A stretch of 64,000 bases of DNA from Escherichia whittamii (lineage in GTDB: Bacteria; Pseudomonadota; Gammaproteobacteria; Enterobacterales; Enterobacteriaceae): contig NZ_JACSQI010000003.1 in assembly GCF_014836715.1 (NCBI RefSeq), positions 127,890-191,889 on the forward strand. The letters run 5' to 3'. Each line of letters begins with the position of its first letter. The first letter of the stretch is position 1. The translations under genes were made by a program, and so were the position numbers. The notes below the pieces were generated by a model. The model did no database searches and was not told where the DNA came from. It saw only the letters and a list, made by a program, of their open reading frames with translations. Below are positions 1 through 11,834 of this stretch, in pieces.

Positions 1-45
1 CGATGCCTGCACACAATTATTGTTCATGACTTTTTCGATGATCAT
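1..45 (-). CDS. BglG/LicT-family transcription antiterminator, N-terminal fragment (cut by window edge)
   Basis: Only 15 codons are inside the window. They read M-I-I-E-K-V-M-N-N-N-C-V-Q-A-S, which matches the start of the RNA-binding CAT domain of BglG/LicT antiterminators (K-V-x-N-N-N just after the start). A GGAG ribosome-binding site lies 7 nt before the ATG at 45. Directly upstream is a long hairpin with a nine-T tract, overlapped by a sequence resembling the RAT element these proteins bind (separate entries). The family controls beta-glucoside-type PTS operons by preventing leader termination. The leader, more than the short peptide, supports the call. It lies beside amiC, where I do not recall such a gene in K-12, so it is probably the edge of an accessory sugar operon running left out of the window. 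The sugar is unknown. Confidence 0.6.
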   Translation of the reverse strand, partial: MIIEKVMNNNCVQAS

Positions 46-56
46 TTCATGGCTCC

Positions 57-112
57 AAAAAAAAAGGCAAGGCACGTCAGAAGTAATGATTACTTCAAAC
101 ATTGCCTTGCCT
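57..112 (-). terminator. Leader terminator of the BglG-like gene
   Basis: A 10-bp perfect stem (65-74 pairing with 103-112) encloses a second inner dyad (GAAGTAAT/ATTACTTC) and is followed on the minus strand by nine T residues (65-57). It lies 12 nt before the start codon at 45, so it would stop transcription before the gene. It is the expected partner of the overlapping RAT element. Confidence 0.75.
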
Positions 113-133
113 GATTTAACAGTTACAAGATGA
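104..133 (-). promoter_or_regulatory. RAT (ribonucleic antiterminator) element
   Basis: Read on the minus strand, this contains CTTGTAACTG, six bases, then CAGGCAAGGC. That closely follows the RAT pattern bound by BglG/LicT/SacY proteins (TTGTnACTG, spacer, CAGGCAAnACC). Its 3' end forms the 5' arm of the terminator at 57-112, so binding the RAT and forming the terminator exclude each other, as in bgl-type leaders. Recognised by eye. Confidence 0.65.
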
Positions 134-169
134 CTAACTAATGCGTATACCTTACACGGGATTGTGTTT

Positions 170-201
170 AATAAAAGAGACGCCAGACTTATTTTTCTGG
201 C
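170..201 (-). terminator. Probable amiC terminator
   Basis: On the minus strand a GGCCAGA...TCTGGC stem (182-187 with 196-201) is followed by a T-rich TCTCTTTTATT tract, about 105 bp past the amiC stop. The short stem and mixed T tract make it a modest candidate. The remaining 202-306 bases are AT-rich with no gene seen. Confidence 0.45.
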
Positions 202-306
202 CAACTTTCAAATATTCGACAACAATCACAAAATCACTGTCTAATATTCATATCAATAATATTGACTCAATGAAACATAAACCCATTGAATAAATAAATT
301 AAAACA

Positions 307-1560
307 TCATCCCCTTCGCGCCAGCGTCGCCCCATCGGCAAAATACGCTTTAATACCCGCAAGAATAGACTCCGCAACTTCCTGCTGGAAAGTTGCCGTT
401 TTCAATTTGCGCTCTTCTTCAACGTTACTGATAAACGCCGTTTCGACCAGAATGGATGGAATATCTGGCGCTTTCAGCACGGCAAACCCGGCCTGCTCAA
501 CCTGATTCTTATGCAGCTTGTTGATTTTACCCAGCTTATTTAGCACAGCCTTACCAAACTTTAGGCTGTCGGCAATGGTCAGCGACTGCACCATATCAAA
601 CATGGTGTGGTCGACATAGCGGTCGCCGCTTTTGCTCACGCCACCAATCAAGTCAGAGGCGTTCTGGGTTTGCGCCAGATATTTTGCCGCAGTACTGGTT
701 GCGCCTTTGGTAGAGAGCGCAAACACCGAGGAACCGCTCGGCTGGCGACTGGTAAAGGCGTCGGCATGAATAGAGACAAACAAGTCAGCACGCTGTTTCT
801 GTGCTTTTGCTACGCGCACTTGCAACGGAATGAAGATGTCTTCATTACGCGTCATGTAAACCTTCATATTGCCCTCTTTCTCGATCAGAGAGCGCAGACG
901 GCGAGCTATTTGCAATACCACGTCTTTTTCGCGCGTTTTGTATTTCCCCACCGCGCCAGAGTCTTCGCCGCCGTGGCCAGGGTCAAGCATAATGACAATC
1001 GGACGATCGCGCCCTGCCTTGCCAGGCTGTGGGCCACTCTGTGCAGGCGGCACCTGCTTTTCGAGGTCGCCTTTATTGTAATCTTCCAGCAGTGCCAACA
1101 GTGGGTCCTGCATGTCCTGAGCATTGGCCGGATAAAGGTCCATCACCAGGCGTTCTTTAAACCCGGCGACCGGCGCGAGGGCAAACATCTGCGGTTTTAC
1201 ATTTTGCTTTAACTCAAAAACCATCCGCACGGTTTGCGGATCAAATTGGCCAACGCGTGCCGACTTGATGAACGGGTCGTCAGCGCGGATTTGCGCAGCC
1301 ATCCCCTTGAGCACCGAGTTCAGGTTTACATCTTCGATATCCACCACCACGCGTTCAGGGTTACTCAACGCAAACTGCTTATATTTCAGCTGACGATTTG
1401 ATTCTACCGTCACACGGGTATAGCTGGATGCAGGCCAGACGCGCACCGCCACGACCTGACTGACCGCAGCCAGACTCACCTGGCTTACGCTCAATAGCCA
1501 CATGGCGCCCGCGCCTTGCAGTAAACGACGGCGGCTGATTGCAGTGTTGGATCCTGACAT
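307..1560 (-). CDS. amiC: N-acetylmuramoyl-L-alanine amidase AmiC
   Basis: Periplasmic zinc amidase that removes stem peptides from peptidoglycan at the septum during daughter-cell separation; it is activated by NlpD. The protein is 417 aa, the K-12 length. The start at 1560 (MSGSNTAIS) is preferred over an in-frame ATG 30 codons upstream because it places the twin-arginine motif S-R-R-R-L-L-Q at residues 9-15, a Tat export signal expected for AmiC. An AMIN domain follows, then a C-terminal Amidase_3 domain (about 190-410) with the metal-site segments [12 protein letters not shown] and SIHADAF and a late catalytic glutamate ([10 protein letters not shown]). It is divergent from argA. A bgl-type leader lies downstream on the same strand. 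Confidence 0.96.
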   Translation of the reverse strand: MSGSNTAISRRRLLQGAGAMWLLSVSQVSLAAVSQVVAVRVWPASSYTRVTVESNRQLKYKQFALSNPERVVVDIEDVNLNSVLKGMAAQIRADDPFIKSARVGQFDPQTVRMVFELKQNVKPQMFALAPVAGFKERLVMDLYPANAQDMQDPLLALLEDYNKGDLEKQVPPAQSGPQPGKAGRDRPIVIMLDPGHGGEDSGAVGKYKTREKDVVLQIARRLRSLIEKEGNMKVYMTRNEDIFIPLQVRVAKAQKQRADLFVSIHADAFTSRQPSGSSVFALSTKGATSTAAKYLAQTQNASDLIGGVSKSGDRYVDHTMFDMVQSLTIADSLKFGKAVLNKLGKINKLHKNQVEQAGFAVLKAPDIPSILVETAFISNVEEERKLKTATFQQEVAESILAGIKAYFADGATLARRG

Positions 1561-1742
1561 GCCTCTCCCGAGCAAAAGAAATCTAAGCTGTGTAACAAGT
1601 AAACGACCAATTTGACCGGAAACTTTAGCGAAAGACGCATAATCTGTCATCTATAAAAAGGTAAACATTCTATTTATATTCACGGTATTACTGATAAAAA
1701 AGTCGCTCCCGCATAAAATTCGCACTTGCACACGGCGAAAAA

Positions 1743-1781
1743 ACAGAATAAAAATACAGTAATTTCGAATAATCATGCAAA
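1743..1781 (+). promoter_or_regulatory. Pair of ARG boxes (ArgR operator) before argA
   Basis: Two adjacent imperfect palindromes, about 1743-1760 (AGAATAAAAATACA core) and 1764-1781 (CGAATAATCATGCA core), fit the ARG-box pattern TGAATwwwwATTCA with the 2-3 bp spacing usual for hexameric ArgR. They end 10 bp before the argA start, so arginine-bound ArgR should block the promoter. Confidence 0.75.
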
Positions 1782-1791
1782 GAGGTGTGCC

Positions 1792-3123
1792 GTGGTAAAG
1801 GAACGTAAAACCGAGCTGGTCGAGGGATTCCGCCATTCGGTTCCCTATATCAATACCCACCGGGGAAAAACGTTTGTCATCATGCTCGGCGGAGAAGCCA
1901 TTGAGCATGAAAATTTCTCCAGTATTGTCAATGACATTGGGTTATTGCATAGCCTCGGCATTCGTCTGGTGGTGGTTTATGGCGCACGTCCCCAGATCGA
2001 CGCAAATCTGGCAGCGCATCACCATGAGCCGCTATATCACAAGAATACGCGCGTGACCGACGCCAAAACGCTGGAGCTGGTGAAGCAGGCTGCGGGTACG
2101 TTACAGCTGGATATTACCGCTCGCCTGTCAATGAGCCTCAACAACACGCCATTGCAAGGCGCGCATATCAACGTCGTCAGCGGCAATTTTATTATTGCCC
2201 AGCCGCTGGGCGTAGATGATGGTGTGGATTACTGCCATAGCGGGCGCATCCGGCGGATTGATGAAGAAGCGATTCATCGCCAACTGGACAGCGGTGCGAT
2301 TGTACTGATGGGGCCGGTGGCGGTTTCGGTCACTGGCGAGAGCTTTAACCTGACCTCGGAAGAGATTGCCACTCAGCTGGCCATCAAACTGAAAGCCGAG
2401 AAGATGATAGGTTTTTGCTCTTCGCAAGGTGTCACCAATGACGATGGCGATATTGTCTCCGAACTTTTCCCTAACGAGGCGCAAGCGCGGGTAGAAGCCC
2501 AGGAAGAGAAAGGCGATTACAACTCTGGTACGGTGCGCTTTTTGCGAGGCGCGGTGAAAGCCTGTCGCAGCGGCGTACGTCGCTGTCATTTAATCAGTTA
2601 TCAGGAAGACGGCGCGCTGTTGCAAGAGCTGTTCTCACGCGACGGTATCGGTACACAGATTGTGATGGAAAGCGCCGAGCAGATTCGTCGCGCAACAATC
2701 AACGATATTGGCGGCATTCTGGAGTTGATCCGTCCACTTGAGCAGCAGGGTATTCTGGTGCGTCGTTCTCGCGAACAACTGGAGATGGAAATCGATAAAT
2801 TCACTATTATTCAGCGCGATAACACGACTATTGCCTGCGCAGCACTCTATCCATTCCCGGAAGAGAAGATAGGTGAAATGGCGTGCGTGGCTGTACATCC
2901 GGATTACCGCAGTTCATCAAGGGGCGAAGTTTTGCTGGAACGCATAGCGGCCCAGGCGAAGCAAAGCGGCTTAAGCAAATTGTTTGTACTGACCACGCGC
3001 AGTATTCACTGGTTCCAGGAACGTGGATTTACCCCGGTGGATATTGATTTGCTGCCGGAGAGCAAAAAGCAGTTGTATAACTACCAGCGTAAATCCAAAG
3101 TGTTGATGGCGGATTTGGGATAA
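1792..3123 (+). CDS. argA: N-acetylglutamate synthase (amino-acid acetyltransferase)
   Basis: Catalyses the first committed step of arginine biosynthesis, acetyl-CoA plus L-glutamate to N-acetylglutamate, and is feedback-inhibited by arginine. The 443-aa protein matches the K-12 length when it starts at the GTG at 1792 (M-V-K-E-R-K), which has an AGAGGTG ribosome-binding site just upstream. An in-frame ATG at 1726 would run through the ARG boxes and is rejected. An amino-acid-kinase-like domain (about 1-285, with [14 protein letters not shown]) precedes a GNAT acetyltransferase domain (about 295-435, with [20 protein letters not shown]). Transcription probably ends in the REP array that follows. 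Confidence 0.96.
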   Translation: MVKERKTELVEGFRHSVPYINTHRGKTFVIMLGGEAIEHENFSSIVNDIGLLHSLGIRLVVVYGARPQIDANLAAHHHEPLYHKNTRVTDAKTLELVKQAAGTLQLDITARLSMSLNNTPLQGAHINVVSGNFIIAQPLGVDDGVDYCHSGRIRRIDEEAIHRQLDSGAIVLMGPVAVSVTGESFNLTSEEIATQLAIKLKAEKMIGFCSSQGVTNDDGDIVSELFPNEAQARVEAQEEKGDYNSGTVRFLRGAVKACRSGVRRCHLISYQEDGALLQELFSRDGIGTQIVMESAEQIRRATINDIGGILELIRPLEQQGILVRRSREQLEMEIDKFTIIQRDNTTIACAALYPFPEEKIGEMACVAVHPDYRSSSRGEVLLERIAAQAKQSGLSKLFVLTTRSIHWFQERGFTPVDIDLLPESKKQLYNYQRKSKVLMADLG

Positions 3124-3134
3124 GCGATGGAAAT

Positions 3135-3405
<271 letters not shown>

Positions 3406-3409
3406 ACGT

Positions 3410-5236
3410 TCACTCCCGCGCACCAAACAACGCTGCCAGCCCGCTACGCCGCTCGGTGCGCGTGGCGATTGCCGCACTTAAAATGCGTTCATCGGCATAC
3501 AATGACAAACGTCGACGCGCGCGTGTCACTGCGGTGTAAACCAGCTCTCGCGTTACTACCGGCGTGCGTTGGCTCGGTAAAATCAACGCCGCATGGTCGA
3601 ACTCCGATCCCTGCGATTTATGTACCGTCATCGCCCACGTAGTTTCGTGCTCCGGCAAGCGACTCGGTTGCACTGACTTGATATTGCCATCCGGCATCGC
3701 AAACCAGACGCGCGTCCCCTGCCCGCGATCCAGCGCAATACCGATATCGCCATTAAACAACCCAAGCGCGCTGTCATTGCGGGCAATCATCACTGGCCTG
3801 CCTTCGTACCAGCGTGAGTGCAGATGCCGATGGATTTTGCGCTTCTGTTGCATAAACTGCTCAATTCGCTCATTCAGTCCAGCCACGCCAAATGGACCTT
3901 CCCGCAGGGCGCACAAAAGCTGGTACTCATTAAACGCCTGAATGATTAAATCCGGCTCGGCACGCGCTTGCAGCAGATCCAGATAACGTCCGTAACCGGC
4001 AAGAGCTTCCTCAAGCATCGCAATATAATCTTCGCCGCTCTGTAAAAGCCGTTTTTCGATGTCAGTAAAATCCTGCTGAAAAACCGTTTTCATTGCCGTT
4101 TTATCGCCGCGATTGATAGCCGCAGCTAACTGACCAATGCCAGAGTTGCTGCCGAAACGGTAACTTTTTTGCAGCAGGCAGAGACTGTCGCGCAGTGATG
4201 CCGCTTCTGTGCCGCTTCCCGCTGGAACGTGACTTCCTGTTAAGCGACTTAACTGCCCGGCGCGCTCTGCGGTAAAGCCCGCATTGGCATAAGCGCAGAT
4301 ATCCCCCAGCACAGCTCCAGCCTCAACGGAGGCCAGTTGATCACGATCGCCGAGGAAGATCACTCGCGCATGATCGGGCAAGGCATCGATCAACCGCGAC
4401 ATCATAGGCAGATCGATCATTGACGCTTCATCCACCACCAGCACATCAAGATGCAGCGGGTTACCCGCATGGTGGCGTAAACGCTGACTACCCGGCTGCG
4501 CGCCCAGGAGGCGGTGCAAGGTACTGGCATCTTCCGGTATGCGTTTCTTTTGTTCATCGGTCAGCGGTAACTGGCGCAAAGCTTTGCCAAGCGATTCGGT
4601 TAAGCGCGCAGCAGCTTTCCCCGTTGGCGCGGCCAGGCGGATACGACAGCGTTCACCGTCGGCCATCTGAATTAACGCTGCTAACAACTTCGCCACGGTC
4701 GTCGTTTTACCTGTGCCGGGGCCGCCGGAAATTACCGAAATGCGCCGCGTCAGCGCCACTGCTGCCGCCACTTTTTGCCAGTTAATCTCATCACCTGGCG
4801 GGAAGAGTTTATCCAGCGTTTGCTTCAGCAACGTCTCATCCACCTCAATGGCATGATTCACTTCGTTGAAAAAGCGTGCCACTGTGCGCTCATTACACCA
4901 CATGCGATTCAGATAAAGGCGATCGCCACAGAGGATCATCGGCGTTGGCTCATCTCCCCGGCTGACCGCTTGTGAAGCCAGCAAGCACTCTTCCCAATTT
5001 TGTAGCTCACCGATTTCACTGACACAGGTCGCCAACAGCGGATGCGAGGCTTCGTTATTTTCCAGTCGTGAAAGCGGCAAACAGACGTGCCCTTCTCCGG
5101 CGTCGTGGCTTAACAGTGCCGCCGCAAGGGTGACTGCAGGATGTTCATCTCCCGCCACGGTCAGGGCAAACTGCACGTCCAGCGGGCGTAGCTGTTTGTG
5201 CTCCACAGCTTCCAGTAATTGCTTTTGCAATTTCAT
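3410..5236 (-). CDS. recD: Exonuclease V (RecBCD) alpha subunit, 5'-3' helicase
   Basis: RecD is the fast 5'-3' helicase of RecBCD, needed for full nuclease activity and held in check after Chi. The protein is 608 aa, the K-12 length. A Walker A motif ([10 protein letters not shown], about 168-177), DEASMID (Walker B) and a C-terminal superfamily-1 block ([14 protein letters not shown], then [12 protein letters not shown]) are visible. The ATG at 5236 overlaps the recB stop by one base (TGATG), suggesting translational coupling. An in-frame GTG one codon earlier is possible but unlikely. The stop abuts the BIME array. Confidence 0.97.
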   Translation of the reverse strand: MKLQKQLLEAVEHKQLRPLDVQFALTVAGDEHPAVTLAAALLSHDAGEGHVCLPLSRLENNEASHPLLATCVSEIGELQNWEECLLASQAVSRGDEPTPMILCGDRLYLNRMWCNERTVARFFNEVNHAIEVDETLLKQTLDKLFPPGDEINWQKVAAAVALTRRISVISGGPGTGKTTTVAKLLAALIQMADGERCRIRLAAPTGKAAARLTESLGKALRQLPLTDEQKKRIPEDASTLHRLLGAQPGSQRLRHHAGNPLHLDVLVVDEASMIDLPMMSRLIDALPDHARVIFLGDRDQLASVEAGAVLGDICAYANAGFTAERAGQLSRLTGSHVPAGSGTEAASLRDSLCLLQKSYRFGSNSGIGQLAAAINRGDKTAMKTVFQQDFTDIEKRLLQSGEDYIAMLEEALAGYGRYLDLLQARAEPDLIIQAFNEYQLLCALREGPFGVAGLNERIEQFMQQKRKIHRHLHSRWYEGRPVMIARNDSALGLFNGDIGIALDRGQGTRVWFAMPDGNIKSVQPSRLPEHETTWAMTVHKSQGSEFDHAALILPSQRTPVVTRELVYTAVTRARRRLSLYADERILSAAIATRTERRSGLAALFGARE

Positions 5237-8200
5237 CACGCCTCCTCCAGGGTCATACCGGCAAACATCTCATCCATCAGGGCAATCAACCCGGCGTTGG
5301 GTCGGGTCGCGTAGATCCCTTGTTGCGGATGTTCTTTATCAACGCCACGCAGAAACAGATAGATAACGCCGCCAAAGTGGCGTTCATAGTCGTAATCAGC
5401 AATGCGATGGCGCAGATAACGGTGCAGCGCCAGGGTATAAAGCTGATATTGCAGATCATAGCGGTGTGCCTGCATCGCCGCTGCCATAGCCTGTTGGGTG
5501 TAAGCCGAACTGTCTTCACCCAACCAGTTGGATTTATAGTCGAGCAGGTAATAACGCCCTTCGTGGCGAAACACCAGGTCAATAAAACCTTTTAACATGC
5601 CGCGTACCTGCATGAACTCCAGCGGCGGGCAGCCTGCGGATAGCGGGTCAAACTGGCGGATTAACGTATCAAGCTGACTGGCGATAAGCGGCTCGCTAAT
5701 CGGCAGGTAAAACTCCATCTCCACCTGTTTATCACGGGCGGAAAGCTGACTCAGAGTAACGCCGGTTTCATTGAGCGGCGCCTGAAGAATAGCGCTGATC
5801 CACTCGGTTAACACCGGTTCCCAGTGCGCTTCAAAACCACCAAGTTCCAGTTTTTCCCGCATCCAGTTCGGGTCAATCGGCTGGGTAAAATCCAGGTCTT
5901 CAAACAAACTGTGCAAGAACGTCCCCGGTGACGCACCGCGCGGGAACTGATGCGGTGTTAACGTCGCTTCTTCAACGACGCTGGCAACGCCTGCGGCATC
6001 GACATCCAGCCGAGGCATCAAATCCTGGGCGATACCGTGACTACGCTGTTGCAAACCGGAGTAGCTGGTAACGCGCCAGTTATCGCCGGGCAATCGTTGT
6101 AATGTCCTGGCATTCAGTTCAGCAGTTAAAGCATCATTAACCTGCCATGGCTGGTTAGCGCCAGTTTGTGCCGTTTGCCAGGCAATATCCTTATCACACA
6201 ATGCTTCAATACAGGCACGAAGCCCTGCCGCATCTTGCGGTTCCCCTTTTTGCAGCAAGCGCCCGAGCGCACTTTGATGAACGTCGGTGTCACCTTTTTT
6301 ATCGCCACGACGGCGCACCAGCGGCGCAACACCGAGACTGCAGTGCCAGACCGAACGCGTGAGCGCCACGTAAAGCAAACGCAGATCTTCAGCCAGACGC
6401 TCGGCTTCAGCGAGATCCACGCTTTCTGGCGCAGAGTTAAGATCCAGAACAGCTTCAAACGAGCCTCGATCGTGATAGAACGCCTGATCCTGTACACGGA
6501 AATTGGTGATAAACGGCAGCCAGACCAGCGGATATTCCAGCCCTTTCGATTTGTGGATCGTGACGATCTGCACCAGATATTTGTCGCTTTCGAGACGCAT
6601 TTGTTGGCTGGAGGCATTACTGTCGGGTTCGAGGATATGTTGCGATAACCAGCGTACCAGCGCATGTTCACTTTCCAGCTGCGTTCCAGCTTCTTGTAGC
6701 AGTTCGCTGATATGCAAGATGTCAGTAAGACGCCGCTCGCCACCTGCCGTTGCCAGCAGGTTTTCTGCAATGTTGCGCGCCGACATCAGCGCCCGCAGCA
6801 TTGGCATGACGCCGCGTTTGCGCCAGATTTGCCGATAACCATCGAACTCTTCGACCACCGCGTCCCACGCATTTTCGTCATTGTTCAGCGTTTCGATATC
6901 CAGTGCGTTCAGCCCCATCATTGACGTTGCCAGCGCACTACGCAGGGTGTTCTCTCGTTCGGGCGTCATCACCGCCTGCAACAGCCAAAGCATCTCCTGC
7001 GCTTCCAGAGTTTCAAAAACACTGTCGCGGTTCGAAAGGTAAACGGAAGGGATTTCCAGCAGCGTTAAGGCATCGCGCACCTGGGCGGCCTCCTGGCGGC
7101 TGCGCACCAGCACACTGATGTCCGAAGCGCGTACCGGACGAGCATCATCGCCGTTCATCAGCAACGCTTCGCCCCGCTGCCCGGCCTGTAACCAGTCGCG
7201 GATTTGCGCGGCACATACCTGTGCCATGGTACTTTGATAATCGCCAACGCCGCAGCTTTCGCCTTCCATCAACCACATTTTCATCGCCGGCTGCGTTTCT
7301 CCTTTAAATACAAAACGCAGTGCCTGATTTTTCCCGGCTGATTTCACTGGGATAAACGGTATTTCGCGAAACATGAAAGCGTCATCAGTCTGGCTGAATA
7401 GCTTATTTACGCTGTTCACCATTCCCGGTGCGGAACGCCAGTTGGTATCTAAGGTGTAGTGCGCGTGAACTTCGCTGCGCGCCTTCATGTAGGTGAAGAT
7501 ATCCGCACCACGGAATGCATAAATGGCCTGTTTCGGGTCACCTATCAGCAACAATGCGGTTTCCGGCTGATGGTGCCAGATACGGCGAAAAATCCGGTAC
7601 TGCTGCGGGTCTGTGTCCTGAAATTCGTCGATCATTGCCACCGGGAATCGCGTACGGATCGCTGTCGCCAGAGCCTCACCGCTTTCGCTACGCAGCGCGG
7701 AATCGAGCCGGCTTAACATGTCGTCAAACCCCAGTTCGCCACGGCGACGTTTTTCACGCGCTACCGTTTCGCGGATCTCAGCCAACGCGCGGGTGATCAC
7801 CAGATCGCGGATCGACAATGGTTCTGCAAGCAGTTGATCGATCACCTCAAACAGCGGATGGCGCGGCGTCTCGCCCCCCGCTTTCGTGCGATCTTCTAAG
7901 AAACTCTGAGAGAATTTTTCCAGCGACTCCGGTAACTGATAACTGTTTGTCTCTTCTTCTGCCCAGGCACTGATCTTGTCTATCCATTTAGCCTGATTGC
8001 TACGGTTAAACTTGCGGCGATCAATACCAGAAGATTCGATCAGTGCATCCAGTTCGCCCACCGCATCACGCCACTGCTGTTTTACGCCATCGATACGCGC
8101 CACAATTTGCGCGTGGCGGGAAGCCAGCGTTTCATCATCGGGCGGCGGTGCTTTGATAACCGGCGCTTCCCCTTGCAGATAACGATTAATATCGCGCAGC

Positions 8201-8778
8201 AACGCCTGCGGCCCTTTCCAGGTTTCAAAGACTACCTGGGCAATTTCACGCGGCAGCGGGTAGCAATGGCGACGCCAGAAATCGGCGCAGGCCTGGTAGC
8301 GCAGTAGCGATTCATCTTCAATCAATTGCTGCTCAAACAACATGCCGGATTCAAAGGCATTCAGGTTGAGCATACGCTGGCAAAAACCGTGAATGGTAAA
8401 GACTGCCGCTTCGTCCATCTGCCGTTCGGCTAACAGCAACCACTGCGCGGCCTGTGCTTTATCGTCGATCTCTTCCAGAAGGCGCGCGTAAAGAGGGTTG
8501 TCGGTGGTTTCACGCAAACAGGCGATGCGCAACTCGTGGATATTGCTACGGATACGACCGCGCAATTCTGCGGTGGCAGCCTCGGTAAAGGTCACCACCA
8601 GCAGTTCTTCAACGGTCAGCAGGCGGGGAAAGGCGGCAGAACCGCCTAGTCCAAGTAACAGGCGCAAATAGAGCGCCGCAATCGTAAAGGTTTTGCCTGT
8701 GCCGGCAGAGGCTTCAATCAGGCGCTCGCCCAGTAAGGGCAAGCGCAAAGGATCTAGTGTCTCGGCGACATCACTCAT
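5236..8778 (-). CDS. recB: Exonuclease V (RecBCD) beta subunit, 3'-5' helicase/nuclease
   Basis: RecB carries the 3'-5' helicase and the single nuclease centre of RecBCD, and it loads RecA after Chi. The start at 8778 ([10 protein letters not shown]) gives 1180 aa as in K-12; ATG three codons earlier is the alternative. Visible features are Walker A (ASAGTGKTF, about 22-30), the UvrD-like motifs [12 protein letters not shown] and [13 protein letters not shown], and the C-terminal nuclease motif [20 protein letters not shown] with its D-x-K metal/catalytic residues. The first codons overlap the end of ptrA by 8 bp and the stop overlaps the recD start. Confidence 0.97.
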   Translation of the reverse strand: MSDVAETLDPLRLPLLGERLIEASAGTGKTFTIAALYLRLLLGLGGSAAFPRLLTVEELLVVTFTEAATAELRGRIRSNIHELRIACLRETTDNPLYARLLEEIDDKAQAAQWLLLAERQMDEAAVFTIHGFCQRMLNLNAFESGMLFEQQLIEDESLLRYQACADFWRRHCYPLPREIAQVVFETWKGPQALLRDINRYLQGEAPVIKAPPPDDETLASRHAQIVARIDGVKQQWRDAVGELDALIESSGIDRRKFNRSNQAKWIDKISAWAEEETNSYQLPESLEKFSQSFLEDRTKAGGETPRHPLFEVIDQLLAEPLSIRDLVITRALAEIRETVAREKRRRGELGFDDMLSRLDSALRSESGEALATAIRTRFPVAMIDEFQDTDPQQYRIFRRIWHHQPETALLLIGDPKQAIYAFRGADIFTYMKARSEVHAHYTLDTNWRSAPGMVNSVNKLFSQTDDAFMFREIPFIPVKSAGKNQALRFVFKGETQPAMKMWLMEGESCGVGDYQSTMAQVCAAQIRDWLQAGQRGEALLMNGDDARPVRASDISVLVRSRQEAAQVRDALTLLEIPSVYLSNRDSVFETLEAQEMLWLLQAVMTPERENTLRSALATSMMGLNALDIETLNNDENAWDAVVEEFDGYRQIWRKRGVMPMLRALMSARNIAENLLATAGGERRLTDILHISELLQEAGTQLESEHALVRWLSQHILEPDSNASSQQMRLESDKYLVQIVTIHKSKGLEYPLVWLPFITNFRVQDQAFYHDRGSFEAVLDLNSAPESVDLAEAERLAEDLRLLYVALTRSVWHCSLGVAPLVRRRGDKKGDTDVHQSALGRLLQKGEPQDAAGLRACIEALCDKDIAWQTAQTGANQPWQVNDALTAELNARTLQRLPGDNWRVTSYSGLQQRSHGIAQDLMPRLDVDAAGVASVVEEATLTPHQFPRGASPGTFLHSLFEDLDFTQPIDPNWMREKLELGGFEAHWEPVLTEWISAILQAPLNETGVTLSQLSARDKQVEMEFYLPISEPLIASQLDTLIRQFDPLSAGCPPLEFMQVRGMLKGFIDLVFRHEGRYYLLDYKSNWLGEDSSAYTQQAMAAAMQAHRYDLQYQLYTLALHRYLRHRIADYDYERHFGGVIYLFLRGVDKEHPQQGIYATRPNAGLIALMDEMFAGMTLEEA

Positions 8779-11659
8779 TCTTTTCACTCATCAGGGGCAT
8801 TGTTTGCTGCAACGCGCTGACGTTCTCCCACACTTTCCAGCCTTCAGGGTGTACATATTCTGCTTTCCCATTCTGGCTGCCGGAAATCTGCGACAGGATA
8901 GCCATGCCTTGCGGCTCGACTACCGCCTGATGGAAGAAATCGGCCAGTTTTTGCGGCGTCAGCAGTTTAATCTGTGCCACGATTTTATCACGCGAATCGA
9001 AGCGCATATTGCCGCGATCGAAATCTTTACTTAACTTCGATGCCTCTTCGCCGAGTGTTTGCGGTGCCTGCAGCATCTGGGTAATAACCGCCTGCTGGAT
9101 TTGCGCAAACTCTTCTGGCTTCATCGCCCGCAGTTTCGCTTCTGCTGTCGGGAAAAAGGCCTTGTAACGCTCCCACAGGTACGATGGTTGTTTTTCGTTG
9201 CTTTGCAGCAGGAAGCCCATGCCCCACTGACGCCCTACGCTCATTGGGAACGCGAACACGGCATAGCCCAGCTGTTCTTCGGTACGCAACTGATTATAGA
9301 ACCACGGCTGTACAATCTGCGCCAACAGAGAACTGTAGGCTGAACTGGTGTATTCATCGTAGCCGGTTGGTACAAATACCGCTGCCAGTGCGGAGTCGGT
9401 GCTGTTACCGGCTTTTTCAAAGATGACGGATTGTTTTTTATCGACCAGTACATCTTTGTTACGACACCACTCTGAACCATCAGCCCCTAACTGTTTTTGC
9501 ACATCACGTGCCAGTGTTGTTGCCTGGTCTTCGGTCATGTTGCCAATAACCATAAACTCTGGTCGGGCCCCTGATTTTAAGGCGTCACGATAGGCCAGCA
9601 CCTCTTTCAACGTGATGGAAGGCAAAATTTTGCGCCGTTCATCACGCGAGAAGTAAGGCACCTGGGAAAGCATCTGTGCGGGCATAATCGCCTGCTCAAA
9701 CGCTTTGCCCTTTTCTGCGGAATCCATCATCTGGTTATACCAGGATTTCGCCTGCTCAAGCTGATCTTCCGTAGCGGTATAGCTAAAGTACCCCTCGAGC
9801 AATGCCTGAAACAGCTGCGGCAGACGCTGGGTGTAACCATTAGCATTAACCATAAGGCCGTTGTTAGCGTTGGTGGAAAAACTAATACCGCCAACCGACG
9901 CCTGGTTGCTTAACTGATCAAGCGCCAGCCCTGCGAGATAATCATTAAGCGCAAACATTACCTGATTACGGGCGCTGTCCATGGCTTTCGGGTTACGCAA
10001 AATCAGGCTGACATCGGCTTTTGGCTCGCTGGCAAAATAACGGCTCGGCGCATACACCACACGCAGGTTCGATTCATCCACAATCAACTCTGGATGGTCG
10101 TATTTCTTCTCTGTCTTAATCAGCGAGAAATCGTCAGGAATATAGGGGTTAAGCTCCGGCAAAGAGAGCGCTATGTCGGCGGCTTTCTTCTGCCAGTCAG
10201 CGAAAGTTTGTTCGCTGATTTTATCGACCTGATACGGCGCATCGACAAAGTAAGCTGTTTTGTTGTGCGGCTCTTTCGGGCTGATATACCAGATACGCGC
10301 GTTCTGCGGCGTCATCATCGCCAGACGTTCTTTTACTGCTTTTGCATCGTACTGATCGGCAATATTGACCGCATCCAGCGTATGCTCAACAGGAACGCGA
10401 ATCATGGTATCCGCCAGCCATTCGACATAATCCATATCGCGGGTGATCGACGGATAGCGGAAGTCGATATCCAGCACATTCGCCAGTTCATCGAAGTATT
10501 GTTTATCAATGCCTTTTTCACGTAACAGATTGAGATAGCTAAAAATTGCCGCCACAACCTGATCACGATTAGCCAGACCTTTATCGGTTAAAGAGGCAGA
10601 GATCGCTAAAACGCCGCTGTTGCCGTTGACGATAGGATCGGAGTTGGCGCTAATGCCCTCAACTAATCCCTGTTTTTGCAGCCAGTCAGAAAGCGTTCCA
10701 GGGCTGCGATTGCCAATCAGATAGGTAATCAATTCATCGGTTTTACTACGGAATTTCGCCGAGTTGTTATCAATACGAAACTCGACGCGCAGCACTTTAC
10801 GCGGCAGCGCCGGAACATAATGAATGATAATGCCCTTTTGCGCGTCGGTGACTACCGGCACGGTGATTTCCGGTTTTTTGCTCTCTTTGTTCGGCACGCG
10901 ACCGAAGGTATCCGCCGCCATTTTTGCCAACTCCGGCAGCGGTTTATTGCTGTAAATAACCGCCTTCATCAGATTGGCAGAATAGTACTTCTCGTGGAAA
11001 TCTTTCAGCGCCTGCTGCACAGGGTTACCAGGTTTGTCGCTTAAAGTTTCGAGGTTACCGCCAGAAAACTTTGAACCGGGGTGTGCCGGGTTAATGGTTT
11101 CTGCGCTGACCTGCGCCATGCGCATCCCGTCACGCGTACGCGCCATGGTTAATTCGGCATTCACCGCATTACGCTCACGTTCGGCGTATTTCTTGTCGAG
11201 CAAGGGGTCAGCGATAGCATCGGCCAGGCGGTCTACCGCACCGGGCAAGGCGTCGTTCTCAACTTCCAGATAGAAAGCCGTGCGATACGGCGCAGTGCTG
11301 GCATTGTGACTGCCGCCGTGCATTTTGAGATATTCGGCCAGGCTATCAGCCTGCGGGTATTTTTTCGACCCCATCAGACTCATGTGTTCAAGGTAATGCG
11401 CCAGCCCCTGATAAGCCTTGGGATCTTCCAGCGATCCAACAGGCACCACCAGCGCCGAGAGCGATTTAACCGCCTGCGGGTCAGAAACCAGCAAGACCAC
11501 CATACCGTTATCCAGACGTACGGCCTGATACTGGCGGTTATCTTTATCACTTTTACGGATGGTTTCCTGAATCGGCTGCCATCCCGTTTCTGCCTGACTT
11601 AAGGGAACCCAGAGGGCAACAAACAACAATAATGCTTTGAACCAGGTGCTGCGGGGCAT
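8771..11659 (-). CDS. ptrA: Protease III (pitrilysin), periplasmic zinc metallopeptidase
   Basis: A 962-aa M16 (insulinase-family) peptidase that degrades small polypeptides in the periplasm. It has a cleavable N-terminal signal (hydrophobic LLLFVALWVPLSQA up to about residue 23) and the inverted zinc motif HYLEH at about 88-92, with a downstream glutamate-containing segment (ERNAVNAELTMA). The length equals the K-12 protein. It sits between recC and recB in the same transcription unit although it has no recombination role, and its 3' end overlaps recB by 8 bp. The 175-bp gap to recC contains no further gene. Confidence 0.96.
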   Translation of the reverse strand: MPRSTWFKALLLFVALWVPLSQAETGWQPIQETIRKSDKDNRQYQAVRLDNGMVVLLVSDPQAVKSLSALVVPVGSLEDPKAYQGLAHYLEHMSLMGSKKYPQADSLAEYLKMHGGSHNASTAPYRTAFYLEVENDALPGAVDRLADAIADPLLDKKYAERERNAVNAELTMARTRDGMRMAQVSAETINPAHPGSKFSGGNLETLSDKPGNPVQQALKDFHEKYYSANLMKAVIYSNKPLPELAKMAADTFGRVPNKESKKPEITVPVVTDAQKGIIIHYVPALPRKVLRVEFRIDNNSAKFRSKTDELITYLIGNRSPGTLSDWLQKQGLVEGISANSDPIVNGNSGVLAISASLTDKGLANRDQVVAAIFSYLNLLREKGIDKQYFDELANVLDIDFRYPSITRDMDYVEWLADTMIRVPVEHTLDAVNIADQYDAKAVKERLAMMTPQNARIWYISPKEPHNKTAYFVDAPYQVDKISEQTFADWQKKAADIALSLPELNPYIPDDFSLIKTEKKYDHPELIVDESNLRVVYAPSRYFASEPKADVSLILRNPKAMDSARNQVMFALNDYLAGLALDQLSNQASVGGISFSTNANNGLMVNANGYTQRLPQLFQALLEGYFSYTATEDQLEQAKSWYNQMMDSAEKGKAFEQAIMPAQMLSQVPYFSRDERRKILPSITLKEVLAYRDALKSGARPEFMVIGNMTEDQATTLARDVQKQLGADGSEWCRNKDVLVDKKQSVIFEKAGNSTDSALAAVFVPTGYDEYTSSAYSSLLAQIVQPWFYNQLRTEEQLGYAVFAFPMSVGRQWGMGFLLQSNEKQPSYLWERYKAFFPTAEAKLRAMKPEEFAQIQQAVITQMLQAPQTLGEEASKLSKDFDRGNMRFDSRDKIVAQIKLLTPQKLADFFHQAVVEPQGMAILSQISGSQNGKAEYVHPEGWKVWENVSALQQTMPLMSEKNE

Positions 11660-11834
11660 TCACGGACCTCATTATCAACTTTATTTTCCAACCAGATTCA
11701 ACACGTTAACGATAATCATCCGGTAGAATTTAATCTTGTGCTGAACGAGTCAGCCTATGTCTATATATCCATCAGTCCGTGACTGGTGCGCATCATAAAG
11801 TAAGCGAATGAATTGCGCAATTTTTATACAGCAC

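Noticed and set aside
607..1212. 201-codon open frame opposite amiC
   Set aside because: Entirely antisense to a confident gene, with no ribosome-binding site or known domain.
6126..6770. 214-codon frame inside recB
   Set aside because: Out-of-frame shadow of an intact recB; no frameshift was seen in recB.
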